Shown here piece by piece: positions 23,497 through 31,761 of a stretch of DNA of 37,424 nucleotides (positions are counted from its first letter, which is position 1; each line of letters opens with the position of its first letter). This stretch comes from Selenomonadaceae bacterium (GTDB lineage Bacteria; Bacillota; Negativicutes; Selenomonadales; Selenomonadaceae), in assembly GCA_017634675.1 (NCBI GenBank), contig JAGBMX010000137.1:122118-159541 (forward strand). The letters are read 5' to 3'. Under the pieces are notes generated by a model. The model was not told the DNA's origin, did not search any database, and worked only from the letters and a program-made list of their open reading frames with translations. The translations under genes were made by a program, and so were the position numbers.

Positions 23497-23581
23497 AGAA
23501 TTTCTCCTTTCAAAAAGATTGGTAATCCCCTTAAAAATCCAAATTTTATGAAAATAATATCACACGCATCGTCTAAATTTA

Positions 23582-23608
23582 ATAGGATTTTTCTCCCGTT
23601 TATCCTAT
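23582..23608 (-). terminator. Weak hairpin at the end of the PHP operon
   Basis: ATAGGAT and ATCCTAT form a 7-bp stem that overlaps the PHP stop codon and is followed by an A/T-rich stretch. It may end the 27427-23600 operon. Confidence 0.4.
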
Positions 23609-24448
23609 AGGTCTAAGCGTCCGCTTCCGCCCGTCGAAAGTCGCTACCTTGGTATAGCCAAAAGACTTGGCATACTCCTCGGCTTCCTTTATAAAACGTC
23701 CTGCATCCTCCGGCTTATGAGCGTCAGACGAAGTGATTATCGGCAGGTTTTCATCTTTTGCTATCTTCATAAAGTCGGGGTAAGGCGAAATTTCCTCTAT
23801 CGGATAGCGATAAAATGTTCCGGTGTTTACGTCCACCGCCATATCGGCTTTTTTTAGAGCCGTCGCCACCCGTTTTAAATAAGGCTTTGTGTCAAAGTCA
23901 GGGATATGCTTAAACAGCCTTATGTTGAAGGGGTGCCCAAGTACATCGTAAAGCCCGCTTGCCGCTAAATTTTCAACTTCTTTGACGTAAATTTCGTAAA
24001 TTTCTCGCAAATCTCTGTTTTCCCATTCCGCCTTTATCTCGGAGGAATCATACGCCCAGCCGTCCAAAAAATGCACTGAACCAATAACATAATCAAAATC
24101 CCAATTTTTAAGTATCTTCGCTACTTTCTCCTGATTCTTAAAATTGCAGACCTCTATGGCGATTTTAACGGGATATTTTAACTTTAAATTCGCCATAAAG
24201 TCGAAATAATCCTTCATATCATATTTAAATTTATTTTTTTTGAGCCACTTTTTCTGAAAATCCCCTATAAAAGAATCGTCCAAAATCAAATCTTCGTAAT
24301 AAAGTTCCTCAAACTCCCGAAAGGTATGGGAATGTTCCGTTATCCCAAGTTCTGCGATACCCCGCGCCTTTGCCGCCTCGAAGAAACCTTTCACCCATTC
24401 TTCGTCGTAACTTCCGTACTCAAAGTGCATGTGATAATCTATTTTCAT
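23600..24448 (-). CDS. PHP-domain phosphoesterase (histidinol-phosphatase-like)
   Basis: This is a 282-aa PHP-family metal-dependent phosphoesterase of the HisJ/HisK size class. Likely metal ligands are His6 and His8 (YHMHF), Glu38/His39/His41 in TEHSH, the His in GSVHFLDGW, the His in DVLGHPFN, and Asp/His in SSDAHKPED. It could dephosphorylate histidinol phosphate, but no his genes are near and many PHP enzymes act on other phosphates. It follows the HAD gene by about three bases with GGGGTGAGG before the ATG, so it is the last gene of the AhbC-AhbD-HAD-PHP operon. Confidence 0.88.
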   Translation of the reverse strand: MKIDYHMHFEYGSYDEEWVKGFFEAAKARGIAELGITEHSHTFREFEELYYEDLILDDSFIGDFQKKWLKKNKFKYDMKDYFDFMANLKLKYPVKIAIEVCNFKNQEKVAKILKNWDFDYVIGSVHFLDGWAYDSSEIKAEWENRDLREIYEIYVKEVENLAASGLYDVLGHPFNIRLFKHIPDFDTKPYLKRVATALKKADMAVDVNTGTFYRYPIEEISPYPDFMKIAKDENLPIITSSDAHKPEDAGRFIKEAEEYAKSFGYTKVATFDGRKRTLRPIG

Positions 24449-24451
24449 ACC

Positions 24452-25258
24452 TCACCCCATAAATCCTTCGTCCAAAAGCTGTTTTATGGTACGCGTCACG
24501 CCGTAATCGGAATTTGCCGGCGCAATGAACTTCGCCCGTTTCTTTAACTCGTCAACCGCATTTTCCATGGCGTAACCATACCCTACGGCGTCAAGCATCT
24601 CCATGTCGTTCAAATAATCTCCGAACGCCGCGCACTCTTCCTTGTATACGCCAAAACGCTTCTGAATTTCCTCAATCGTCCGACCTTTGCTCACGCCTTT
24701 TGCCGTTATGTCCACCCAACAGTCGCTTGAGTTTACCACGGTATAATCCTTCTCATATTTTTTCACATGAGGCAAGATCCTCGTCTTAGCCTTGCCTTCG
24801 GGGTCAAAAAAAGACAGCTTGATAGGCGTGTCGTCCGCCTCGTCGAATCTGTCCACTTTTTTATAAAAACTAAAATACTTGCGCACCTCGTTCTGAAAAA
24901 TTTCCGTATCTTGAGGCTTTAATATAAAGGCGTGATGTTTCCCGCAAAACACCCTATAAGTGGATTCGTCCTCCGGCGAATTTAAAATATCCACCGCCGC
25001 ATCCTTATCCATAGGGAAAGACGCTATTTCCTCGCCTTTATAAAAAGCGATGGCGCCGTTTTCCGCCACAAACACAAAATCGTCCTTATATTTATCAAAA
25101 CTCTTGAGTAGCGAAAAATACTGCCGCCCGCTCGACGGCGCAAATTTTACGCCTTTTTCCTTCAATCTTCCGACCGCTTCTTCAAAATCCGGCGGCAACT
25201 CGCTCCTGTCATCCAAAAGCGTCCCGTCCATATCCGTAAATATCATCTTTATCATCAT
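24452..25258 (-). CDS. HAD-superfamily (Cof-type) phosphatase
   Basis: This is a 268-aa Cof/YidA-like HAD hydrolase. Catalytic motif I is FTDMDGTLLDD (nucleophile Asp, then DGT). Motif II is PSSGRQY, motif III the Lys in GVSKGRTIEE, and motif IV FGDYLNDMEML. A C2-type cap lies between them. I start it at ATG 25258, one base after the AhbD stop, preceded by GGGGGTGAT. Such enzymes dephosphorylate sugar phosphates, flavin mononucleotide or pyridoxal phosphate; the substrate cannot be assigned. Confidence 0.92.
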   Translation of the reverse strand: MMIKMIFTDMDGTLLDDRSELPPDFEEAVGRLKEKGVKFAPSSGRQYFSLLKSFDKYKDDFVFVAENGAIAFYKGEEIASFPMDKDAAVDILNSPEDESTYRVFCGKHHAFILKPQDTEIFQNEVRKYFSFYKKVDRFDEADDTPIKLSFFDPEGKAKTRILPHVKKYEKDYTVVNSSDCWVDITAKGVSKGRTIEEIQKRFGVYKEECAAFGDYLNDMEMLDAVGYGYAMENAVDELKKRAKFIAPANSDYGVTRTIKQLLDEGFMG

Positions 25259-25259
25259 A

Positions 25260-26252
25260 TCACCCCCGTCGTCCGTGATACAAACACCACGGTTCTTCCG
25301 CCATGTAATCACCGTTATGATAAAAAGCCGCCCTTGCCCTGCAACCGCCGCAGGTTCGCTTGTATTTGCACACGCCGCAACCGCCGCTGTATTCCAGTGT
25401 GCGAAGTTTGTTCAAAACCTCGCTGTTTTTCCAGATTTCATCGAAAGGCGTTTTGCGAACGTCGCCTATTTCCATGTTAAGATAGGCGCATGGTTGCACT
25501 TTGCCTTTAGGACTTATTATGGCGTAAGAAAGTCCCGCAAGACAGCCGCGCTTAAAACGCGACTTTTGTCCCAACAAATCCGCTATCCGCAAAAACTGCG
25601 GAGCGCAGGTGGGTTTTAACTCTATCTCTACCTGTTCTTGTTTTTTCATAATGCGGGTAAGCACGTTTTCGTAAGCCTGTGCCCTAAGGGATTCTTCTTC
25701 GATGGTGGCGGCTCTTCCTGTCGGCACGAGGAAGAAGAAATGATGCGCCTTTGCCCCAAGCTCTACGGCAAAATCCGTCATCGCCTCAAGTTCGGATTCG
25801 TTCCAATCCATCACCGTTGTGTGCATTTGAAAGGGAAGCCCGGCGTCTGCGCAGTTCTTCATGCCCTGCACCGCGCCTTCCCATGCGCCCTTAAAGGAAC
25901 GGAACTTATCGTGCTTGTCCTTATCCAAGGAATCCAAAGAAATTCCCATACCCTTTGCGCCGGCGGCTTTTAAATCTTTCGCCATCTCCTTTGTGATAAG
26001 GGTCCCGTTGGTGCCGAAAACCGGAATAAGCTTTAAATCCGCCGCAAACTTGACAAGTTCCAAAATATCGGGGCGCATTAAGGGTTCACCGCCCGAAAAT
26101 ATCATTATCTTAAATCCCGCCCGAGCTATTTCCGTCAAAAGTTTCTTCGCCTCAAGGGTGGAGAGTTCTTCTTCGGCTTTAACCCCCGCATCCCTATAGC
26201 AATGGGCGCAGTACATATTGCAAGCGTTGGTTGTGTTCCATGAAACTATCAA
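25260..26252 (-). CDS. ahbD: Radical SAM/SPASM protein, AhbD/NirJ2-like (heme synthesis)
   Basis: This is a 330-aa radical SAM enzyme. The iron-sulphur motif CxxxCxxC is at residues 11, 15 and 18 (ACNMYCAHCY), with the SAM-binding GGEP in FSGGEPLMRPD. The C-terminal SPASM-like part has eight or more Cys, including GGCGVCKYKRTCGGCRARAA. The CAPQFLRIAD and GCLAGLSYAIISPKGK stretches recall AhbD/NirJ2, which oxidatively decarboxylates Fe-coproporphyrin III to heme in the siroheme-dependent route. It begins with TTG overlapping the AhbC stop (TTGA). Related SPASM maturases are the alternative. Confidence 0.78.
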   Translation of the reverse strand: MIVSWNTTNACNMYCAHCYRDAGVKAEEELSTLEAKKLLTEIARAGFKIMIFSGGEPLMRPDILELVKFAADLKLIPVFGTNGTLITKEMAKDLKAAGAKGMGISLDSLDKDKHDKFRSFKGAWEGAVQGMKNCADAGLPFQMHTTVMDWNESELEAMTDFAVELGAKAHHFFFLVPTGRAATIEEESLRAQAYENVLTRIMKKQEQVEIELKPTCAPQFLRIADLLGQKSRFKRGCLAGLSYAIISPKGKVQPCAYLNMEIGDVRKTPFDEIWKNSEVLNKLRTLEYSGGCGVCKYKRTCGGCRARAAFYHNGDYMAEEPWCLYHGRRG

Positions 26253-27427
26253 TTTATGCCTATCTCCTCATCGGTTAAGTAGCAAGCGGGATCGCTCTCC
26301 CAAAAATCCCCGGTCTTAGCTTCCGCCCGCGTCCTAAAATTACCGTTGCACCATGACAAATATTTACACTTGGCGCATCTGCCCTTTAAAAGCGGCTTCC
26401 TATCCTTCAATCCTTGTAAAATGGGATGCTTGGGCTTTGTCCAAATATCTTTGAATTTTTCCTCTCGGACGTTTCCAAATGTATAATGTTGAGTGAACTG
26501 ATCCGCATGGACATACCCGAAGGGATCGACTTCGGCAAAGGCTATCCCCGAACGGTTGCCGCCGTTGTCCTGCAAGAGCTCCTTGACCCTCGCTGCGCCA
26601 ACCGTATCCCCTTCTTTTAAGAGTTTCAGGTAAATATAAACTCCGTCTGCATGGTTATCTACGGTTAAAATTTCCTTCTCAAGTCCCCGTTCCTCAAAAT
26701 CCCTCGAACGCTTTATAATAACGTTCATGGCGGCTCTTGATTCTTCGCCCGTTATGTCCTCGTCCATCATGGCGTTGCCCCTGCCCGAATACACCAGATG
26801 ATAAAAACATACTCGGTTTATATTTTCGCGCTCGATAAAGTCAAAGATATTGTTTAGTTCTTCGATATTATGGCGGTTGACTGTAAACCTAAGTCCCACC
26901 CGCTGACCTACGGCGACGCAGTTCTCAATTCCCGCCATAGCTTTTTCGTAAGCGCCTTTAACGCCCCTGAACTTATCGTTTACGTCCTCTAAACCGTCAA
27001 GGGAAACGCCCACATAACCGACGCCGATATCTTTAATGCGCCTGGCGACGTCGCGGGTTATAAGAACACCGTTGGTGGAAAGGGTTGGTCTTACGCCTTT
27101 GTTTGCGGCGTACTCCGCAAGCTCAAAAAAATCCTTTCTTATAAGGGGTTCGCCGCCGGAAAAGAGTAAGGCGGGAGCGTGAAAATCAGCCAAATCGGCG
27201 ATGAAATTCTTAGCTTCTTCCGTGGAAAGTTCGCCCGAATATTTCTTATCCTCCGACATCATGTAACAATGGCGGCATTTTAAATTGCAAGTCTTGGTAG
27301 AGTTCCACACCACAACGGGGCCCATACCTTCGCTTGCGCCGTCCCGCATCTTATGCGCGCTCTTTGTATAGCGTAAAGTGTCCCCAAAATAACTCCTCGC
27401 AAAAAGAAGTTTCGTAACGCTTATCAA
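26249..27427 (-). CDS. ahbC: Radical SAM/SPASM protein, AhbC/NirJ1-like (heme synthesis)
   Basis: The start is TTG 27427 (MISVTKLLF) after TTAGGAGAGG; the family N-terminus begins here, and the longer frame would run into the divergent gene's promoter. The 392-aa protein has CxxxCxxC at 47, 51 and 54 (TCNLKCRHCY), FSGGEPLIRKD, and a Cys-rich C-terminus (GRCAKCKYLSWCNG). The VDNHADGVYIYLKL and DPFGYVHADQF stretches recall AhbC/NirJ1, which removes acetate side chains from 12,18-didecarboxysiroheme. Together with AhbD it supports a siroheme-based heme route. The AhbA/AhbB decarboxylases are not in the window. Confidence 0.8.
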   Translation of the reverse strand: MISVTKLLFARSYFGDTLRYTKSAHKMRDGASEGMGPVVVWNSTKTCNLKCRHCYMMSEDKKYSGELSTEEAKNFIADLADFHAPALLFSGGEPLIRKDFFELAEYAANKGVRPTLSTNGVLITRDVARRIKDIGVGYVGVSLDGLEDVNDKFRGVKGAYEKAMAGIENCVAVGQRVGLRFTVNRHNIEELNNIFDFIERENINRVCFYHLVYSGRGNAMMDEDITGEESRAAMNVIIKRSRDFEERGLEKEILTVDNHADGVYIYLKLLKEGDTVGAARVKELLQDNGGNRSGIAFAEVDPFGYVHADQFTQHYTFGNVREEKFKDIWTKPKHPILQGLKDRKPLLKGRCAKCKYLSWCNGNFRTRAEAKTGDFWESDPACYLTDEEIGIN

Positions 27428-27540
27428 GTAATCCTCTCCTAAAATATATTCTTCTGTTTTAGATTTAAACTTTCGACATAAAAAGATTTTCTCCTGCATG
27501 ATAGATAAACGATAAATTTTATCAATTAGTAACAAAACAA

Positions 27541-27569
27541 TAGAAAAAAGGAAATTTTTTTGGTATAAT
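27541..27569 (+). promoter_or_regulatory. Extended -10 promoter for the 27607 gene
   Basis: TGGTATAAT is a perfect extended -10 (TATAAT at 27564-27569) with TAGAAA 17 bases upstream as a weak -35. It drives the plus-strand hypothetical gene, divergent from ahbC. Confidence 0.6.
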
Positions 27570-27606
27570 TGCAACGAATATAAAAAATCATCCGGGAGGC
27601 ATATAA

Positions 27607-28440
27607 ATGGCAAAGGATATAGATGCGGCGCTAATACGCGAGTATGAAGCGCATAAGGATTGTTCAAAAGAGGAAATGGATGAATATTTAAGAACCCTTC
27701 CCCCTAGCGAACGCGAACGGTTCCAGATGTACGCCGCAAAGATGGAACGTGAAAAACGGAAGAAGGAGCAAAAGAAGAAAGAGGAACAGCAAAATCGAAT
27801 CGGATGCCTTTTAACCGTTGTGATTTTTGCGGGGCTTATCGGGCTTATGGCGTACTTTCAAGACAACGAAAGCGCAGAAGATGCAAAGCCTGCGCCGCAA
27901 GCCAAGCAAGAAACGAGAGATTCCGGCAAGCAAGCCGCCGTAAGCGCAGAATCTGAGGAAAGCGAAGAAAATGATAAGGACGCCAAAGCAAAAGCGTTAA
28001 AACTGGCGGCGTACAACAAATGGACGGAAGAAACGGACAGACAAGCCGAAATGGTAAATTCTAACTGGAAGATGTTGTGGGAAAGTATTCTTTCCGCCAT
28101 GTCCAAAGGTGAATCGGAGCGAAAGGAAGTCGCCAAAAACCTAAAGAGTTTTGAAAAGAAACTTGAAGAATCCAAGCCTGTATTTAGCAAAATGGAATTT
28201 TCCAAGCATCTAACGAAGGACGAGCAGGAAAAACTGAAAGAAGCCAATGCGGATTATGTGGTTTGGCTTGAAGAGCGACAAAAAGCCTGCGGTGAAGCGA
28301 TCGAGATAGTGGACAAGGACTTGACCCCAGAGAAGCTGAAGGAAATCGAAGAATCAATCAAAAAAAGCGACGACAGGATGAAGAAGATAAAGGCGAGGAT
28401 TATTGAGTTTCAAAAGGGCATGGGACTTATACCGGAATAA
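27607..28440 (+). CDS. Hypothetical single-span membrane protein with coiled coil
   Basis: This is a 277-aa protein of unknown function. An N-terminal cytoplasmic part (about 1-64) is rich in Glu/Lys/Arg and likely helical. One transmembrane segment follows (about 65-84, CLLTVVIFAGLIGLMAYF). Then come a disordered Ala/Lys/Glu/Ser linker (about 85-130) and a long helical region (about 130-277) with coiled-coil spacing. The ATG is preceded by a strong GGGAGG. It stands alone, divergent from ahbC and convergent with the trmH-type gene, overlapping its end by 14 bases. I do not recognise a family. Confidence 0.75.
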   Translation: MAKDIDAALIREYEAHKDCSKEEMDEYLRTLPPSERERFQMYAAKMEREKRKKEQKKKEEQQNRIGCLLTVVIFAGLIGLMAYFQDNESAEDAKPAPQAKQETRDSGKQAAVSAESEESEENDKDAKAKALKLAAYNKWTEETDRQAEMVNSNWKMLWESILSAMSKGESERKEVAKNLKSFEKKLEESKPVFSKMEFSKHLTKDEQEKLKEANADYVVWLEERQKACGEAIEIVDKDLTPEKLKEIEESIKKSDDRMKKIKARIIEFQKGMGLIPE

Positions 28441-29236
28441 CATTTTTAAATTTATTTTGTCTTACAACCTCGTATAAAATTGCAGAGGCTGCCGATGCCA
28501 CATTTAAGGATTCCGCCTTGCCGAAAATCGGCAGGGCGATTTTTTTTGCTTCTTTTAAAATCTCTTCACTTGCCCCAAAAGCCTCGTTGCCGAAGACAAA
28601 AATGCCGCCTTTTGAAAAATCCTCATTGTAACAACAATGCTCACCTGCCGCACCCACATATAAGGGCATTTTATTTTCTTTGGCGAAATTTATTAATTCT
28701 ACGGTTGATACATCTTCCACAACAGGAATGTTAAAAATCGATCCCATGGTAGCGCGGACCACCTTATCGGAGTACGCGTCTGCCGAATTTTTCGTTAGTA
28801 TTAGAGCCTCCGCCCCAACCGCATCGGCAAGACGTATGATCGTCCCTGCATTTCCGGGATCTTTTACGCCGTCAAGTGCAATCGCAAATTTTATGTTTTT
28901 TATCATATCAAGAAAAATTTTTTTCTTTTTTATAACAAGAAAAATTCCCTGTGGGCTTTTTGTAGAGGATATTTTTTTCATTATCATATCCGTCACTTCA
29001 AATATGACCCCGATTTTCTCGTTTAAGTCCTCAATCAACTTTTTTTTTCGAGTATTTTGGACAAAATCTGTAGTAAAATAAGCATCAGTTATCTCGAAAT
29101 TGGACAACAACGCCATTTCGGAAAATCTAAGACCTTCTCCCGCAAACAATTCCGATTTATCTCGATATTTTTTTTCGCGCAGAGACGCTGCAAGTTTAAT
29201 CTTAGAGTTAGTCAAACTTGTTATTTTTTCTATCAT
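28427..29236 (-). CDS. TrmH/SpoU-family RNA methyltransferase
   Basis: This SPOUT-class 2'-O-ribose methyltransferase acts on rRNA or tRNA. The start is ATG 29236 (MIEKITSLTNSKIK) after GAGGTTGTTT, four codons inside the open frame. The 269-aa protein has an N-terminal substrate-binding domain (GEGLRFSEMALL) and the knotted catalytic domain with ALDGVKDPGNAGTIIR, VFGNEAFGAS and LNVASAASAILYEV, the three SPOUT motifs. It follows rplT but is separated from it by a perfect terminator hairpin. The exact target nucleotide is not readable from sequence. Confidence 0.93.
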   Translation of the reverse strand: MIEKITSLTNSKIKLAASLREKKYRDKSELFAGEGLRFSEMALLSNFEITDAYFTTDFVQNTRKKKLIEDLNEKIGVIFEVTDMIMKKISSTKSPQGIFLVIKKKKIFLDMIKNIKFAIALDGVKDPGNAGTIIRLADAVGAEALILTKNSADAYSDKVVRATMGSIFNIPVVEDVSTVELINFAKENKMPLYVGAAGEHCCYNEDFSKGGIFVFGNEAFGASEEILKEAKKIALPIFGKAESLNVASAASAILYEVVRQNKFKNVIPV

Positions 29237-29266
29237 AAACAACCTCAAAAATTTCTGTAAAAAAAT

Positions 29267-29302
29267 AAATTAAAAAGGAAGCCGCAGCTTCCTTTTTAAT
29301 TT
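29267..29302 (-). terminator. Perfect terminator after rplT
   Basis: AAATTAAAAAGGAAGC (29267-29282) and its exact complement (29287-29302) form a 16-bp stem with a CGCA loop, beginning at the base after the rplT stop. On the minus strand it is followed by a T-rich tract. It separates the infC-rpmI-rplT operon from the methylase. Confidence 0.9.
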
Positions 29303-29656
29303 CTAAAGATTTTTCTTTGCTATATTGACAAGCTCTGTAAATGCGTTCGCATCGTTTACAGCAAGATCCGCAAGCATTTTGCGATTGATGTCCACATTAG
29401 CTTTGGCAAGTCCCGCTATAAAGCGACTATAGCTGATGTCGTTTTGACGAGCCGCCGCATTGATACGGGCAATCCACAAACGACGGAACACGCCTTTTTT
29501 AGCTCTTCTGTCGCGACGAGCATAATAAAGCGCCTTCATTACAGTCTCGTTAGCTTTTTTAAATTGCTTGCTCTTTGCGCCGCGATAACCTTTGGCGAGC
29601 TTTAAGATTTTTTTATGACGACGATGCGCCGTAACGCCGCTTTTTACTCTTGGCAT
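29303..29656 (-). CDS. rplT: 50S ribosomal protein L20
   Basis: L20 is a 117-aa basic protein needed early in 50S assembly that binds 23S rRNA. The N-terminus [19 protein letters not shown] and the [15 protein letters not shown] motif are canonical. A strong AAGGAGGATGAAGAAC site precedes the ATG. It is the last gene of the infC operon, and in Firmicutes L20 can repress this operon through the leader RNA. No odd residues are seen. Confidence 0.98.
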   Translation of the reverse strand: MPRVKSGVTAHRRHKKILKLAKGYRGAKSKQFKKANETVMKALYYARRDRRAKKGVFRRLWIARINAAARQNDISYSRFIAGLAKANVDINRKMLADLAVNDANAFTELVNIAKKNL

Positions 29657-29671
29657 AGTTCTTCATCCTCC

Positions 29672-29869
29672 TTACGCATAAGGGAGCATACGCTTCACGC
29701 GTTCATACTCTGCGCCGTTCACGAGAGCGGCTTTACGCAAATTTCTCTTTCTTTTCGGGGTCTTCTTCTCTAAAATATGGCTTTTATAAGCCTTGTTTCT
29801 CTTAAATTCGCCGCTTCCCGTCATGGTGAAGCGCTTTGCCGCCGCTCTACGCGTTTTCATTTTCGGCAT
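29672..29869 (-). CDS. rpmI: 50S ribosomal protein L35
   Basis: L35 is a 65-aa protein with the standard N-terminus [14 protein letters not shown] and a C-terminal LPYA. The AGGAGGAG site lies inside the infC coding region, and the first 23 bases overlap the infC 3' end in another frame. That overlap makes translational coupling likely. Its order between infC and rplT is standard. Confidence 0.98.
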   Translation of the reverse strand: MPKMKTRRAAAKRFTMTGSGEFKRNKAYKSHILEKKTPKRKRNLRKAALVNGAEYERVKRMLPYA

Positions 29870-30428
29870 TTATATCTCCTCCTTTATTTTCAATAGGTTT
29901 CGTCTTCGCGCTCTTTTGCGGTTTAGGCGAAACTACCATTGTCATATTCTTGCCTTCAAGCTTTGCCGCTCGTTCCAGAGAAGCAAAATCACCCATACGC
30001 TCCGCAACTTTGTCTAAAAGCTCTTGTCCAAGTTCCGGATGGGAAAGTTCACGTCCGCGAAACATAATGGTTACCTTAACCTTGTTCCCTTCTTCGATAA
30101 AACGAATGGCGTTTTTAAGTTTAACCTCAAAATCGTGCTGTTCAATATTTGGACGAAGCTTTACTTCTTTTATGGTAATAACTTTCTGTTTTTTCTTTGC
30201 TTCTTTCTCGCGTTTTTGCTGCTCGTAGCGATATTTCCCAAAATCCATAATACGGCAAACGGGTGGACGCGCCTTGGGCGCAACTTCAACTAAGTCCAAA
30301 TGCTGGTCTTCCGCCATTTTTAAAGCGTCTCTCGTTGCCATGATGCCGAGCTGTTCGCCGCTTGCGCTGGTGACGCGCACCTCTTTAATGCGAATCTCTT
30401 CGTTAATTCGCAAAGACTCTCTGCTAAT
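29847..30428 (-). CDS. infC: Translation initiation factor IF-3, start at ATT
   Basis: IF-3 prevents premature joining of the ribosomal subunits and discriminates start codons. The reading frame has no ATG in place. ATT at 30428-30426 lies nine bases after the strong site GGGAGG and is in frame, giving 193 aa beginning with [18 protein letters not shown]. The downstream TTG (30413) lacks a properly spaced ribosome site. AUU starts are the classical autoregulation device of infC, since IF-3 rejects its own message when abundant. The linker helix [12 protein letters not shown] and the C-domain motif [14 protein letters not shown] are typical. The 3' end overlaps rpmI by 23 bases. Confidence 0.93.
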   Translation of the reverse strand: MSRESLRINEEIRIKEVRVTSASGEQLGIMATRDALKMAEDQHLDLVEVAPKARPPVCRIMDFGKYRYEQQKREKEAKKKQKVITIKEVKLRPNIEQHDFEVKLKNAIRFIEEGNKVKVTIMFRGRELSHPELGQELLDKVAERMGDFASLERAAKLEGKNMTMVVSPKPQKSAKTKPIENKGGDINAENENA

Positions 30429-30459
30429 GTAAAAACACCTCCCAATAAACTTTTAAACA

Positions 30460-30553
30460 TAAAAAAGGCGACAAAAAGCCGCCTCAAAAGTTCGATATTA
30501 ACCATGCGACCCAAGATCGGTAGGTGAGAAGCGGCGGCTTCTTCTTATTGTAC
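30460..30553 (-). promoter_or_regulatory. infC leader with attenuator (L20-leader-like)
   Basis: The leader RNA (minus strand) contains GCCGCCGC (30538-30531), GGCGGC (30483-30478) and GTCGCC (30472-30467) followed by a run of T. The middle segment can pair with the first (antiterminator or protein-binding fold) or with the last, forming the GGCGGC-TTTTT-GTCGCC terminator. This is the layout of ribosomal-protein leaders before infC-rpmI-rplT in Firmicutes, where L20 is the effector. Confidence 0.75.
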
Positions 30554-30559
30554 GGAAGG

Positions 30560-30588
30560 ATTATAACATAAGTTACAAAGTTCGTCAA
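30560..30588 (-). promoter_or_regulatory. Sigma-A promoter of the infC operon
   Basis: TTGACG (30588-30583) and a perfect TATAAT (30565-30560) are separated by 17 bases on the minus strand. Transcription would start near 30553, giving a leader of about 125 bases before the ATT start. Confidence 0.85.
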
Positions 30589-30636
30589 ATATTTTGTGTT
30601 ATTTTTATGATTTATAGTTCGAGTAACCACTATCCG

Positions 30637-31662
30637 TTAAGCGATTTTGTGAATCCAACCGGCAGGAGCCTCGATTTCTCCAAGCTGAATCCCACGAAGA
30701 GTATCGTAAAGTTTTTTTGTAACTTCGCCCATCTCATTCATGCCGCTGGGAAGACAAATTTCGTTTCCATGATCAACGATTTTACCCACTGGAGAGATAA
30801 CCGCCGCCGTACCGCAAAGTCCACATTCGGCAAAGTCTTTGACTTCGGAGAATTTAACGGGACGTTCTTCCACTTTCAGGTTAAGAATATGTTCCGCCAA
30901 ATACATAATTGAACGGCGGGTTATGGACGGAAGAATAGAATTGGATTTAGGCGTTACAATGCCGCCATCTTTAGTGACGAATATAAAATTTGCGCCACCG
31001 GTTTCTTCGACAAACGTGTGGCTTGCGGGATCTAAAAACATATTTTCGTCGAACCCGTTAGCATGAGCCGTAACGTAAGCATGAAGACTCATGGCGTAAT
31101 TTAGCCCCGCTTTTATGTGTCCCGTACCTTTAGGCGCCGCTCGGTCAAAATCGCTGACGCAAATCGTTATCGGTTTTGCGCCGCCCTTAAAATAAGGACC
31201 AACTGGGGTAGTAAACAAACGGAACTGATACTTTGTCGAGGGCTTTACGCCTATTACGATACCGGAAGCAAACATATAGGGACGAATGTATAACGACGCA
31301 CCAGTACCATAAGGAGGAACATAATCCTTATTGGCGGCAACAGTCTCTTTTACTGCCCGCAAAAATTCCTCCTTTGGAAAAGGCGGCATTTCAAGGCGCT
31401 TGGCAGAGTCTATCATGCGTTCGGCGTTCAAATCGGGACGGAAAGTAACTATGTCACCGTTCTTCTGAGTATACGCTTTTAGCCCCTCAAAAACTTCCTG
31501 ACAATACTGCAATATCCCCGCACACTCGCTTAAAGCAATCGTATCGTCTTCTATGAGGCGACCTTCTTCCCATTTTCCGTTATCGTAATTCGAAACAAAG
31601 CGATACGGCGTCTCCCTATAGCTAAAATCCAAGTTTCCCCAATCCAAATTTGGTTTTTCCAC
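30637..31662 (-). CDS. ilvE: Branched-chain amino-acid aminotransferase
   Basis: This is a class IV PLP enzyme that transfers the amino group between glutamate and the 2-oxo acids of leucine, isoleucine and valine. At 341 aa it fits the longer BCAT subgroup. Key parts are YCQEVFEGLKAY, the PLP-binding Lys in GHIKAGLNYAMS, EETGGANFIFVTKDG and the phosphate-binding GLCGTAAVISPVG. The start is GTG 31662 after AAAGGGG. It is followed at the 3' side by the infC promoter and is probably its own unit. No neighbouring ilv genes are present. Confidence 0.96.
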   Translation of the reverse strand: MEKPNLDWGNLDFSYRETPYRFVSNYDNGKWEEGRLIEDDTIALSECAGILQYCQEVFEGLKAYTQKNGDIVTFRPDLNAERMIDSAKRLEMPPFPKEEFLRAVKETVAANKDYVPPYGTGASLYIRPYMFASGIVIGVKPSTKYQFRLFTTPVGPYFKGGAKPITICVSDFDRAAPKGTGHIKAGLNYAMSLHAYVTAHANGFDENMFLDPASHTFVEETGGANFIFVTKDGGIVTPKSNSILPSITRRSIMYLAEHILNLKVEERPVKFSEVKDFAECGLCGTAAVISPVGKIVDHGNEICLPSGMNEMGEVTKKLYDTLRGIQLGEIEAPAGWIHKIA

Positions 31663-31689
31663 TTATATTTCCCCTTTCGGTTTTAATCT

Positions 31690-31715
31690 TTCCTTTTTTT
31701 TAAAAGGAAATAATT
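31690..31715 (-). terminator. A/T-rich hairpin after nnr
   Basis: TTTCCTTTT and AAAAGGAAA surround a short T-run and form a 9-bp stem in the spacer between nnr and ilvE. It is a likely weak terminator. Confidence 0.4.
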
Positions 31716-31761
31716 TTTGCAACTTCCTCGTATGTAATTTTATTCCTTGAAAGTAATTCTG

